In this document: positions 27,490-39,400 of the stretch, in pieces
Position numbering within the stretch: the first letter of the stretch is position 1
Layout: each line of letters begins with the position of its first letter
Origin: Pseudopyrenochaeta lycopersici
Lineage: Eukaryota; Ascomycota; Dothideomycetes; Pleosporales; Pseudopyrenochaetaceae
Direction of reading: 5' to 3'
NCBI GenBank assembly: GCA_003313425.1
Contig: NHZP01000064.1
Location: 124,001-188,000, forward strand
Length of the DNA: 64,000 nt
Position numbers and translations under genes: made by a program
The notes under the pieces: generated by a model
What the model was told of the DNA's origin: nothing
What the model saw: only the letters and a program-made list of their open reading frames with translations
The model's database searches: none

Positions 27490-30400
27490 CTTATGCGATT
27501 GTCAGATCCTCTATTTAAGTCTGTATGTCTTTGAGTTTTAACTCTTTTGCTAAGGCCGGTTTCTTATTTACTAGTCCTAATTAATTAAGAAAGTTCTCCT
27601 ATTTGTTTAAGGGCAGCGCTTTAGTAAGTCCATCTGCTAGCATTTATAAGGATTCTACGTATTTAACTTGAATTCGTCTAAGTAATACTTCCTGTCGTAG
27701 CCAATAGTTATAGATGTCTACATGTTGAAGTTTAGTTTAAAGTTTGGTAATCTCTTCCGTAACAAGTTAAATTATCTGTGTATTGTCGTATTAAATTATA
27801 ATAGTTGACTCCAGCAATAATATCTGGAGCTCCTTAAGAAGTCGCGAGGTAAAGATAGCTTCCTTTACTACTTAGGAGAGTGCGAGCAGTTCTGCTTTAG
27901 TCGTTAAGGTAGTAACCGTGTCCTGTTTACTTGCTCTCCAGGTAATAAGACCACTGAATAGCTTAATCACATAACCTTGCGAACTCTTTCTATCGACTGT
28001 ATTATCGCTAAATAATGCGTCGCTAGCTACTTTAAGCTTGTCGCCTCCTCCCAGTTAGAGTGCCCTTAATTTTGTCGCTGCAAGGTAGAGCAGGACTCTG
28101 TCAGCAGCCTCCTGATGCTCCGTGCCAGGGTTAACAAGGAAGCGTGTAAGGCGCGATGTTGCGAAGGCGATATTAGGACGTATTATAACGGCGGCAAATA
28201 GTAGGGAACTAATCTTACGCTAGTATTTGTTGACTTCTGATAGTAATGCTAATCTCTCGCGTAGCTAGAGTTTAACGCTTACCATTAGGGTATTATGTCG
28301 GACATCTTTCCTATCTGCAAGTCTGCTGATTTTATTGGCATAGGCTAACTGGGAGAGTTGAATTAATCGTTGTTCTCAGTCTCTGATAACTTCAACGCGA
28401 AGGAACTATTGCAGGTCTTCTCCACCTGTAAAGGTGTATCTTTCTTGAAGAGCCTTGATAGCTTGTTAAGCTTCTACCTCCTTCTTCTGGTGGTAGGCTA
28501 AGATAATGTCATCAACGTAAAAGAAGATAATAATGCCATCCTTAATCATGCAGCAGGCCTTATGTGGCACTTGTTTGAAGCCTAAGTTAGTAAGGGTTAA
28601 GACGAATTCTTTCTGCTATAGGAGCGGTAAAATTTGAAGACCGTAAAGTGCCTTTTTAAGCTTAAGGATTGTTCCAGGCTTCTGGTATCCTCGTGGCATT
28701 CTCATGTAGATTTCTCTATCTATGGTTGCATGCACGAATGCGTTAGTAACGTCGTACTGTTTGAGTTCAAGGTTGAACTTGGCAGCGATTGCCATAAGCA
28801 TTCGAAAAGACCTGCTGGCTAAAGTGGCTGCGTATGTGTCTTGTGACGTGATGTTTCGTTACTAATCGCCGCGAACGACTAGTTGTGCTTTACATTTAAT
28901 AAGGCGATAGTGTTTGTCTAATTTGTAGGTATACACCTACATACAGTCTAATATTTGGTAACCTTTCCGTTTAATAGGAGTGATTAGCACTTCAGCCTAA
29001 GACTTCATTTGTTCATAGCTCCTTAGGTGTTCTCGTTCTGCTTCCTTAAACATTTTGTACAGAGGATAATCTTCAAGCTTTGAGTAAGTCGTCGGCAGAG
29101 GTAGCAATTGGTTTTAGTAAGGCTTTACCCCCTTTGCCAGCATTCTCTTTAGCTGTGCCTTGTTAATGAGCTTACCTTCGAGTTCCCCTACGTGCCCTGC
29201 TTAAGTGCTGGCCATAAATGCTGCTGCCTATAGTTCTGTTTTTAACGAGCCCTGTGTTGTTATGCTATTAGCTTCAAGTTCGTCAGTCCACGCCTGGCTA
29301 AGGAGAGCTACAGGTAGCAGAGTGTCTGGCGGCGTTAGGTATGAGTCTATCGCTTTTCTACTTCGGCAACCTCTTGACTTTTAACCTTATAGACTTGAAC
29401 TCTCCCCTATTATTGTATCGTCTTCGTAGAACGACCTAGTCTCAGGCTGTTCCTGTCGCGGTAGTGTAGGCAGTTCAATCGTTTTCACCTACATTGTAAT
29501 CTCCTGCAGGGTGTTATACATAAGGTTGTCTATAAGGTCTTCTGTTTTGCCGCTAAACACTACGCTTTCGTCGAAGACTACGTCTCTTGTGCTAATAACT
29601 TTAGCTAGTGACGGGATCCAAACGCAGTAGATGTTTGTAGATTGATAGCTAATAAGATAGCCAATCTAGGCCTTTGGATCCAAGCGTTGCAGTCGCGACT
29701 TTCCTCAGTGGGTATCGTCGGTTATTACAAATACCTTGCAGCCATATGCTTTAAGATGAGCTTAGTTTAGTTTCTGTGGTCTAGTGACAATACTATTTAT
29801 AGCAGTGACCCTTGTAAAGAATACCTCGTATAGGCTTTTCTAGCGGTTTAAGTAGTTCGGCGTTCTATTGTACAGGTATACTGCTGCTCTTATAATTTCT
29901 GGCTATAGTTCTTAGGGAAGATTAGCATCCAGTCATATCGTGCGTGCCTTTTCTTTTATCACACCCCCTGAGCGTTCTCCTCTGCCATTCTGTAATTAGG
30001 TATCAGGAGCAGAAGGCTCGACCTTTATGCCTTTAGACGTGCACTATCTCTTAACTTCTAGCTTAACGGTCACTATCTTGTTGTCTGTCTTAATTACTTT
30101 TACAGAAATATTAAACTGCGTATAGAGGAAGTAAGTAAAATTATCTAGTAACTGAATAATAGATCGTGCTAGTCTGTTGTTAGTAAAGTAGAAATCCCAG
30201 TTATATGCCGAGAATCGGTTAGTAATAAGCATTTAGCTCTTTTCCTTTAAGTAGCTCCCTACTTCGTAGTCGTAAAAGTTAATCGTGATTCGTTCTCCTG
30301 GTCCTTCTTCGCTCAGTTAAGGTTCTCTGCAGATCCTGCGCTTTGATTTAGCTCTCCTATATGCGTCGCACTCGACTGTAGTGACGCCTTTGATGCGCAC

Positions 30401-32320
30401 CCCCTCAGATTGTTGGACGAGGTGTTCGATCACTGCGGGCCCTGGATGCCCTAGGCGCTTGTGCTATAGTATCGCACTTACTCTTTGTGGCGACCGCTTG
30501 GTTCAAGAGTTGAATCGGGTGTGAAAGGCACTGTCGTTTGCATCTAATTGCTCGAGTACCTATTAGTTGTGTGCTTCCGTCAGGTATGCGATAATAGAGT
30601 TGTCCTATCTCTTTAACGACGTAGGTTCATTCTTATTATCCCACCAAATTCCTTGTCGTCTAAGTAGTCTAAATGAGACGAGGTTGCATAGAATCTCTGG
30701 GCAGAAGGCAACGTTCTCTAATCGGAGTATCTCTGTGCTATATGGTGACTTGACTTTGATATGTACGGTGCCATACCCTTTAATCTATATTCGTGCGTCG
30801 CCTGTCCACACGCAGTCACCGGGGATAGGTAGACGGAGGTAAGTTAGGCGTTACGCTATGTTACAGATGTGTATTATCGCGCCTGAATTAAGGATGAATG
30901 CATTCTTTAGTAGATACGGTTGGTTCTTTATTAAGAATACTGACGCAGTATACGCGGCTTTAATTATTAATATAACTCTTCCTTCTAGTTAATCTTTTAA
31001 GACTTTGGGTGTTAGTGTTTGCGAATTCTTAATCAGCGGCGTCTTTGATCGTTAGCGCTTTGAGTCTAATAATTTGATTAGCTCTAGGTTATACTTTCTT
31101 TTGTACTTAACAAGTTTAGCTATCCTTAAATCTGGTGTAAACTACGCAGGTGCCCTATCTTCGTTTAGATAGAAATAATCAAAAAGATTGTGGCGCTGTT
31201 TACAAGCATAGCATGTTGTGCCTTCAACTGCCACCGTATCCTCTAGAGAGGAATGCTTAGATCTGGTGCTGCTTTGCCTAAATTTGCGTTTTCCCTGTGT
31301 TCTACTACGGTTCTTGCCCCGTAAGGCTGATAATACTTCTTTAGCTATACTGGAGGCGTCCCTCTGTGCGCCCTAGTTAGATTTACCGCCAGCGGGGTAT
31401 GCAGCGTCTCCAGCAGCGAAAGCGCTCTTCTACTTACCCTTTTGTGGGTAGGAGCGGCTTATATGCTCCCAGAAGAGTTTCATTATTTCTTTTCTGTTAT
31501 GGTCTAGGTTACCTCTGGCCACCTGGCTAGAGAAGGCAGTCACCCACATAGGTGCTACCTTTTCCACTGCCGACAAGAAATCTTCTATAATATCGTCATT
31601 ATGTTGTACCTCCGCGACTCCTTCGGTCTCAGCGTCAGTTGCTGCTTGATCGTATTCGGCAAGCCAGATATCCCAGTTTACTAGGGTCCTTATTAGCTTC
31701 AATGCATTATAATATCTTGTTCGTGCTCGTTGGCGTTCTTCGAGTGGGTTGATTCCTACTGTCCTTTAGATATCAATAATCTATCGGCGAATCGTGGTAC
31801 CAGGGAGGCAGCAGTTGCGCTAAATGTGCGCTGATACTGTGCTCTGAATGTGCGTTGCAAGTAACTAATAGTTAGCCCGTTCTCTGTCATATTTCTTCTC
31901 GTCGATCTTGTAGGCTTCGAGCTGTACCTTGTAGTCGTCTCAATCAGCCTTATATGTTTCCTAGCTTTCAGGTAATAAGTCTGATAGTTTCGTTAGTATA
32001 GCTGGAGTTACATTAGTTCGGGACGGGTTTGATCTTGTTAGCTGGCTTGATAATCTAACCCGGTTACCCTGAGAGTTTAACAACGCGCTGGGTGCCGGTT
32101 GTTGGACTACAGCCGGTACGTAGTTAGCTAATCGTGGTAGGACTAAGGGGATCAGTTCTAGCAAAGGTTCTCTAGTTCTATTAGAGTCTGCGATTGCCTA
32201 TACGTCGTAGAACTCTGCTTTTACTTTAAGTTGTAGTAACCATAGCATGTAGTTCGTGTAGTTGGTGAGGATAATCGTAGCGTCGCGTACGCCAGTAATA
32301 TTTACGTAAGACATGGTCCT
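27490..32320 (-). pseudogene. Copia gag-pol, inactivated by many stops
   Basis: Going down the minus strand: gag-like region near 32160-31430 (SPESQET-like, KLIRTLVNWDIWLAEYDQAA, DFLSAVEKVAPMWVTAFSSQ), a CCHC-like knuckle near 31200, the aspartic protease DSGA motif near 30890, integrase near 30370-29990 (AYNWDFYFTNNRLARSIIQL), reverse transcriptase near 28830-28500 (LELKQYDVTNAFVHATIDRE, ALYGLQ) and RNase H near 27930-27760. Stop codons are almost all TAG/TAA at places where the second copy (36271-41321) has Gln or Trp codons. It cannot encode working proteins. Confidence 0.85.
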
Positions 32321-32351
32321 CGCTCGTTATAGGGTTAGTGAGACTCTTAAT

Positions 32352-32525
32352 TGTCAGAATTTAATAAATCTTTTTGGTTATGATCGTTGATCAGAATTTA
32401 TTGTATTTTGTTGGTTCTGTTTTCTCTCCTTTTTAAACACAGACCTGATACATTGATAATACATAGGTAATACCGTCCACGATGCAGTATTCGTATACTT
32501 CAGTTTTTATGCCTCTTATCTGACA
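32352..32525 (-). repeat. 5' LTR of the full-length Copia
   Basis: 174 bp. It is nearly identical to 27269-27442, and carries the promoter for the minus-strand transcript by family expectation. Confidence 0.9.
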
Positions 32526-32530
32526 ATAGT

Positions 32531-33045
32531 CGAGTAGAAGGACGTCCTCGACTACGATACGGACTGCTTCAGAATATGGCGCTCTTGATGCTATCTTTCT
32601 CCGACCACTCAGGGCGCAATTGCAGTGTATCTGGGGGAGAAATTCACTTGGGAAGCACGAACGGAAGAACCGGGGGAGGGTTATTAACTATCTCGCAGTT
32701 CAATCGCAGCACTTAATAGTACCAGACAGCAGGCGATCCGATCTAGCCTTACAGAAGCTTAAATAGTCTAGGGATACTACCGTAGACGGCGCTATTACAA
32801 TTAAGAGAACTATAAGTGCATTTAACATAAGATTTATGTACGGCGCGGATGATGTACTATCTAATGAGGATATCCCTATATAGGGCGAGGATAGAGTAGA
32901 GGCTTCAATTAGTCTAAGCTCTGATAAAACTACTATGGATAGTGCTCTAGTAGAGGCCCTGAACGAGCTGCCCCAGCCCTCTAAGGAGCTACTCGATGAT
33001 ATTAAGGAGGGCCTGTAGAGACGTCGAAGCCTCCGTCAGTTTTTA
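32531..33045 (+). pseudogene. DUF6589-like protein, 3' part after the Copia insertion
   Basis: Coding continues with fragments such as MALLMLSFSDHSGR, then a region rich in acidic residues (GADDVLSNEDIPI, GEDRVEASISLSSDKTTMDS) ending ALNELPQPSKELLDDIKEGL. TAG/TAA codons are frequent. The joint with 27268 reads through the TSD. Confidence 0.5.
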
Positions 33046-33244
33046 TAAATGGTAAGGCTAGAGGGTGAGCCCGCTAAGCCTGCAGGTTGGCATTTAAGAT
33101 GAGGTTGAAGCTATAGAGGGTGGTAACTATTGTGCTGAACGTCTATGCGCCCTCTTTATTAGACTCGTCTTCACCTACTTAGGATCGGGACCTGGGTGGG
33201 ACTACATTTAGTTGTCTCTGTGACGATTAGTAGAAGGGTATTAT

Positions 33245-35440
33245 TACTTATCCATCTTCTATTTCTACATTACTCTTGTTCTCCTTCCCCTTCCAATGTT
33301 TCCTGTAGTAACGAGACTTGCCCTTCTTATTATATAGTAATGTTGTGCCACGACTAGTCTTGCGGGTATCCTTGCGACCGGAATTCATACGGGTAATCTC
33401 CTGGAGGACTACTGGCCGAGGTGTACTAGAACTGGTCGCGTTCTGCGATGCTAGCGGGATTGATGATGATAGGGGTTCTACCATATTACTATCCATAGGA
33501 GTAGGTAATGCAGTAAACTGGCATATATATGCGGTTATACGTTTACTATATAGGCTATCCCAGCACTACCCCATACGGTCGCCGCTAGCGACCTGGAGAT
33601 ACGAACTGCTAAATTTCTTCTGCTAGGCTAGGGGTAAAACTCGCTCCACAGGTTCTGGACGGGCAGCTTGTAGGATAGGGCAGGTAATTTCGTTTCTAAA
33701 CTTAATAGCTAGATCCTTTAATCCTTGTAGAATGGCTGTAGATATGTTAGTGTTTTCTAATCGCTCTGAAGGCTGGACCTCTTCTAGTGTAATAGGACAC
33801 GGTGCACATATTGAACAGTTATTGCAAGGGTTTGGCACATTGCTGTTGTTCTCGTAGATTTTCATAGTCTCTCTCTAATGACATGAACCTTCGGGAGGAT
33901 TGTATACGAAATATTCTTTGTTAGCGAGTTGTTTATATCGACGTCGTGCTGCTGGGAGCTGCGGACTATAACGTTTTCGCTTCTTTTGCGAGGTGGGCTG
34001 GCCTGGCTGAACAGACTGCGTGGAAGCGGACGAGTAAGTTGACGTATTAGTGTCAGAGCCATCGGAGCCATATACAGACAAGTATGCTTGACGTCGTGCC
34101 TTATCTACTATAGATGCTGCAGTGCGGATTGATGAAACCGGGTAATTTAGACGTCGACGCGACCTAGCCTGACGCTTACCATGTACCCAAACGTCTGGAA
34201 TCCAGAAGAAAATAGCGCGTCCTTAAATCGTCTGCCGGTTTGCTCGTCCAAGTTTCTGTAGGGCCTCATCTGTGCTACATAGGCCCCGTTGGATGACGTA
34301 CTGGACACTGGCTGGATTAACCCCTATAGCGTACGCGATGGTGGCACAGAGAATCCGTATTTCACCTCTGGAGAACCTCTCCTTAATATCCTGTTGGGAA
34401 ACCTTCGTTAAATCCCCGTAGTACGTCTTGATAATCCTCTTATTGAGTCTTTGCTGCAGCCGCTGTTGGAGCCATTAGATGATCCTGTCTTGAAGATCCA
34501 CGCAGTGGGCAATCTCTGCTAGGAAGATAATAATCTTTGGGATGCGAGTCTTAATGGTGGAGTCTACGTTCCCAGCTTAACTAAGGGTAGTATAGATAAT
34601 ACGCTTAATTATACCTAGGGGATTAGGAAAAGGCATAATATGCATATAGACATCGTGCCTATATATATTAGCGCGGATAAAGTAGACTGGGTTCCTAAAT
34701 CCAGCCCGATCCTTAAGTTTATCCTAATTAGAAGGCTTAAGCGTTGCAGTAGTTCTAAATAGACGTGTATGATTAAGGAGTTGCTCTTGAATCTTATGGA
34801 GTTGGCCCATGGCTGGCCGGAAGGACCCACCCTAACTCCTCTTACTGTATAAATGGAGTTTGTTGATAGCAACTAAATATAGATGCTTTTAAAACTTAGG
34901 GTATTGTAGCACGGAGGTGAACGTTCTATTGTCCTTGTATCTAGTAGGGAACACGTGTCGCACCTGTTGAATGGGTCCACTGGCAGTGGCCTTGCCCTCA
35001 GCCCTAGGCTTCGTCTTCCTTGATCGCCCCTGGTCCTTCTCGGATAACTCTTCTCTATTTCTCTCTAACAGCTCTGCTAATATAATTTTGGCAGATACCT
35101 AAATATGCGTGTAGTCTCTACGAGCGATAGTATGGCGGTTGGTAAGTGTATTAGTGTCTCCGTCGAGCACGAATCCACGATAGCTTGAAGAGACTGAATT
35201 CAGAGTAGTACTTTGATTGTTCTGGATAGCCTTAAGGGGGCTAATAATTAATGTAATAGGTTAACGAGACGGTAATATAAGGTTGTGGAAACTAGTTATA
35301 ACCAGCGTCTTCCCAAACCTAGTAGTAGCCACTAGCACCACATTATTGCAGTTATACAAATCTACTAAGGCCTTACGTTGCTAAGGTCTTAATTCATGCC
35401 CCGTAAGCGTTTCTAGACTTGTTATACTGTTATCTAATAA
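33245..35440 (-). pseudogene. RecQ-like superfamily II helicase with C-terminal cysteine region, inactivated
   Basis: From the right: QRKALVDLYNCNNVVLVATT then RFGKTLVITSF (Walker A, with Thr-Arg-Phe-Gly-Lys-Thr), PITLIISPLKAIQNNQ (motif Ia style), SYRGFVLDGDTNT, and ILAELLERNREELSE. Later comes the second RecA lobe: IKTYYGDLTKVSQQDIKERFS, ILCATIAYAIGVNPASVQYV, IQRGLCSTDEALQKLGRANR, where QKLGRANR stands for the usual QRxGRAgR motif VI. After a Ser/Thr-rich, basic linker (33875-34081) a cysteine-rich segment (NPCNNCSICAPCPI, about 33800) and a Lys/Arg-rich end at 33248 follow. Several TAG/TAA codons break the frame. Such RecQ-type helicases are common in fungal subtelomeres and mobile DNA. 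It is convergent with the DUF6589-like gene. Confidence 0.75.
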
Positions 35441-35762
35441 CTAGTTAGGGTTTGTGAGGGGGGTGTGGGTATGCGGGTTTTTGGCGGGATATAGGTTGAC
35501 GGCAACGTTATTAATGGGGTCACTGAAAATATTGTAGTTGTTATTTGTATTGTAAATTAGGGGTGTAGATTCTATTTCTGCAAAGAAAACGCGCGATTTA
35601 TAGGTATATTAACGAACTATCACGGGTTTGTTTTTAGTGAGGTGTCCTGGCGCGTGTTTTCGGCAAACCGGGTACTAGACCCTCTGTCGAGGATTGTCCC
35701 GTCTCAGCGCTTGCGCAGGGCCACTAACCTCTTTCAGAGGGCACGTAATAACTAGACTACAT

Positions 35763-36270
35763 CTCAGGGAGCCTAAGGAAGAAACTGCATTAGTAATCTT
35801 GCTATATAATCTAAGACGTGCGGGGTCAGGTTCACTAGACCAAGACACAATACACACACAATACAACTTTTCTGCTCATTATGAATTCTTCCTGATGCAT
35901 TATCATAAGCACATCCAAGTGCGACACCGGAACATCTAGTCGGTTGAGTGCTACATATAAAGATGGCGCTAGCAGGGGTCTGTCTGTTTATGTAATCCTA
36001 ACAAGCGCGTTAGCTACGCGTTAACTAGTAATAATGCGCAACTCCTCCCTGAAGGTCTGCAACTCTGAGATTGTATTTATAGTTCTGCGTTGTTGTTAGG
36101 ATAGTTTAGTAATATTTTTAGGTACTTTAGGCATTTTTATAGGTCGTGATTTAGTTTGTAGGCGTTTTATTGTTGTTACTGCATAAGGAAGATTGAGGTG
36201 TTTTGGTGACTTGCCTATACCCGACTGGGCAGGTGGCCTGTCTAAAACACTAAAAAATCGCCTGTAACGT
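35763..36270. other. Spacer without recognised gene
   Basis: AT-rich sequence between the right end of the TIR element and the second Copia. Nothing was recognised on either strand. Confidence 0.4.
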
Positions 36271-36431
36271 TGTCAGAATTTAATGAATATTTTGGTCAGA
36301 AGGGATAAGAATTAATTATATTCTGTCTGTACCTTTCTACTATAGCTCCTCTGCTTCCAGAGGTTCCGTAGATCGCAATAGTTATTAGTCCTACTATTTA
36401 TCGCTCTTTCCTTGTATTTGACGATCTAACA
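36271..36431 (-). repeat. 3' LTR of the truncated Copia
   Basis: 161 bp from TGTCAGAATTTAATG to GATCTAACA, followed by CACCCCCTCAGC (polypurine tract on the minus strand). The terminal ..TCTAACA has drifted from TCTGACA by one G-to-A change. Confidence 0.75.
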
Positions 36432-36479
36432 CACCCCCTCAGCTTAGAGTAATCTTCTAAGCTGACACAAACTTATATC

Positions 36480-39400
36480 TTATGCGATTGTCAGATCCTC
36501 TATCTAAGTTTATATGTCTTTGAGTTTTAACTCTTTTACTAAGGCCGGTTTCTTATTTACCAGTCCTAATTAATTAAGAAAGTTCTTCTATTTGTTTAAG
36601 GGCAGCGCTTTAGTAAGTCTATCTGCTATTATTTGCGAGGACTTTACGTATTTAACTTGCATTCGTTTAAGTAATACTTCCTGTCGTAGCTAGTAGTTGT
36701 AGATATCTACATGTTAAAGTTTAGTTTGAAGTTTTGCAATCTCTTCCGTAATAAGTTAAATTGTCTGTGTATTGTCGCATTGAATTGTAATGGTCGACTC
36801 CGGTAATAATATCTGTAGCTCCTTGAGAAGTCGCGAAGTAAAGATAGCTTCCTTTGCTACTTGGGAGAGTGCGAGCAGTTCTGCCTCAGTCGTTGAGGTA
36901 GTAACCGTGTCCTGTTTACTTGCTCTCCAGGTAATAAGACCACCGAATAGCTTAATCACATAACCTTGCGAACTCTTTCTATTGACTGTATTATCGGCAA
37001 ATAATGCGTTGCTGGCTACTTTAAGCTTGTTGCCTCCTCCTAATTGGAGTGCTCTTGATTTTGTCGCTGCAAGGTAGAGCAGGACTCTGTCAGCAGCCTC
37101 TTAATGCTCCGTGCTAGGGTTGACGAGGAAGCATGTAAGGCGCGATGTTGCGAAGGCGATATCTGGTCGTGTTGTAACAGCGGCAAATAGTAAGGAGCCA
37201 ATCTTACGCTAGTATTTATTGACTTCTAACGGTAATGCTAATCCCTCGCGCGGCTGGAGTTTAACGCTTACTATTAGGATATTATGTTGGATATCTTTCC
37301 TATCTGTAAGTCTGCTGATTTTGTCAGCATAGGCTAACTAGGAGAGTTGAATTAATCGTTGTTCTCAGTCTCTGATAACTTCTACGCCGAGGAACTATTG
37401 CAGGTCTTCTCTACCTGTGAAGGTGTATCTTTCTTAAAGAGCCTTAATAGCTTATTAAGCTTCTACCTCCTTCTTCTAGTAATAGGCTAAGATAATGTCA
37501 TTGACGTAAAAGAAGATGATAATGCCATCCTTAATCATGCAGCAGGCCTTATGTAGCACTTGTTTAAAGCCTAGTTTGGTAAGGGTTAAGACGAATTCTT
37601 TCTGCTATAGGAGCGGTGAAATTCAAAGACCGTAAAGTGCCTTTTTAAGCTTAAGGATTGTTCCGGGCTTCTAGTATCCTCGTAGCATTCTCATGTAGAT
37701 TTCTGTCAGATATAAGGAGAAGCTCAGAAGTACTGCATAGGAAAGAGCGATAAATAGTAGGACCGATAACTATTGCTAATCAACGGAACCTCCGGAAGCA
37801 GAGGAGATATAGAAGAAAGCAGGAGACAGAACTCAAAATGAACACAATCATGATCAACACACAATCGATTTATCGCAATCATTAATTCTGCAAAGCGCAT
37901 TTTAGCATTTCATCTGACAATTTCTCTATCTATGGTTGCATGCACGAATGTGTTAGTAACGTCGTACTGTTTAAGTTCAAGGTTGAACTTGGCAGTGGTT
38001 GCCATGAGCATTCGAAAAGACCTACTGGCTAAAGTGGCTGCGTATGTGTCTTGTGACGTGATGTTTTGTTGCTGATCGCCACGAATGACTAGTTGTGCTT
38101 TGCATTTAATAAGGTGATAGTGTTTGTCTAATTTGTAGGTATACACCTACATGCAGTCTAATATTTGGTGACCTCTCTGTTTGATGGGAGTGATTGGCAC
38201 TTTAGCCTAGGACTTCATTTGTTTATAGCTCCTTAGGTGTTCTTGTTCTGCTTCCTTAAATATTTTGTGCAGAGGATAATCTTCAAGCTTTAAGTAGGTT
38301 GTTGGCAGAGGTGGCGATTAGTTTTAGTGAGGCTTTACCCCCTTTGCTAGCATTCTCTTTAGCTGTGCCTTATTAATGGGCTTGCCTTCGTGTTCCCCTA
38401 CGTGCCCTGCTTAAGTGCCGGCTATAAATGCTGCTGCCTATGGTTCTGTTTTTAACGAGCCCTGCGTCGTCGTGCTATTAGCTTTAGGTTCGTTGGTCTA
38501 CGCCTGGCTAAGGAGAGCTACAGGTGGCGGAGTATCTGGCGGCGTTAGGTATAAGTCTATTGCTTTTCTACTTTGGTAACCTCTTGACTTTTAACCTTAT
38601 AGACTTGAACTCTCTCCTATTATTGTATTGTCTTCGTAGAACGACCCAGTCTTAGGCTGTTCCTGTCGCGGTGGTGTAGGCAGTTCAATCGTTTTTACCT
38701 ACGTTGCAATCTCCTGCAGGGTATTGTGCATAAGGTTATCTATTAGGTCTTCTGTTTTGCCGCTAAACACTACGCTTTTGTTAAAGACTACGTCTCTTGT
38801 GCTGATAACTTTAGCTAGTAACAGGATCTAAACTTAGTAGATGTTTGTAGATTGATAGCTAATAAGATAGCTAACCTAAGCTTTTGGATCTAAGCGTTGC
38901 AGTCGCGACTTTCCTTGGTAGGTATCGTCGGTCATTGCAAATGCCTTGCAGCCAATGCTTTAAGATGAGCTTAGTTTGGTTTCCGTAGTCCAGTGACAAT
39001 ACTATTCATAGCAGCGACCCTTGTGAAGAATACCTTGTATGGGCTTTTCTAGCGGTTGGAGTAGTTCGGCGTTCTATTATAAAGGTATATTACTGCTCTT
39101 GTGATTTCTGGCTATAGTTCCTAGGGAAGATTAGCATCTAGCTGTATCGTACGTGCTTTTTCTTTTATTACACCCCCTAAGCGTTCTCCTCCGCCATTCT
39201 GTGATTGGGTATTAGGAGCAGAAGGCTCGACCTTTATGCCTTTAGACGTGCACTATCTCTTAACTTCTGGCTTGACGGTTACTATCTTGTTGTCCGTCTT
39301 AATTACTTTTACAGAAATACTAAATTGCGTATATAGGAAGTAAGTGAAATTATCTAGTAATTAAATAATAGATCGTGCTGGTCTGTTGTCGGTGAAGTAG

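Larger units (their letters stand above)
27269..32525 (-). mobile_element. Full-length Ty1/Copia retrotransposon, 5257 bp
   Basis: Two 174-bp LTRs (27269-27442 and 32352-32525) begin TGTCAGAATT and end TCTGACA. Target duplications are ATGGT (left) and ATAGT (right), one G-to-A apart. The purine tract CTGAGGGGGTG sits against the 3' LTR at 27443-27455 (minus strand). Coding order on the minus strand is gag, protease, integrase, reverse transcriptase, RNase H, which defines Copia rather than Gypsy. It is inserted inside the DUF6589-like gene. Confidence 0.92.
24662..35762. mobile_element. 11.1-kb element with long imperfect TIRs, carrying DUF6589-like and RecQ-like helicase genes
   Basis: 24662-24753, read in reverse complement, aligns with 35668-35762. 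Both start AAACCGGGTAC(C/T)AGAC inside and share GTCCCGTCT, GCGC-T-GCGCAGGGC and end outward in AC(C/T)AGACTAC. Between these ends, two convergent decayed genes occur: a DUF6589-like gene on the plus strand and a helicase on the minus strand. Without the nested Copia (27269-32525) the element is about 5.8 kb. The exact borders and target duplication are not resolved. Academ-type DNA transposons are a possible home for a transposase plus superfamily II helicase; that assignment is an inference. Confidence 0.65.

Noticed and set aside
24662..35762. Starship (captain-led giant element)
   Set aside because: No DUF3435 tyrosine recombinase was found at either end, and the ends are inverted repeats rather than Starship-like borders.
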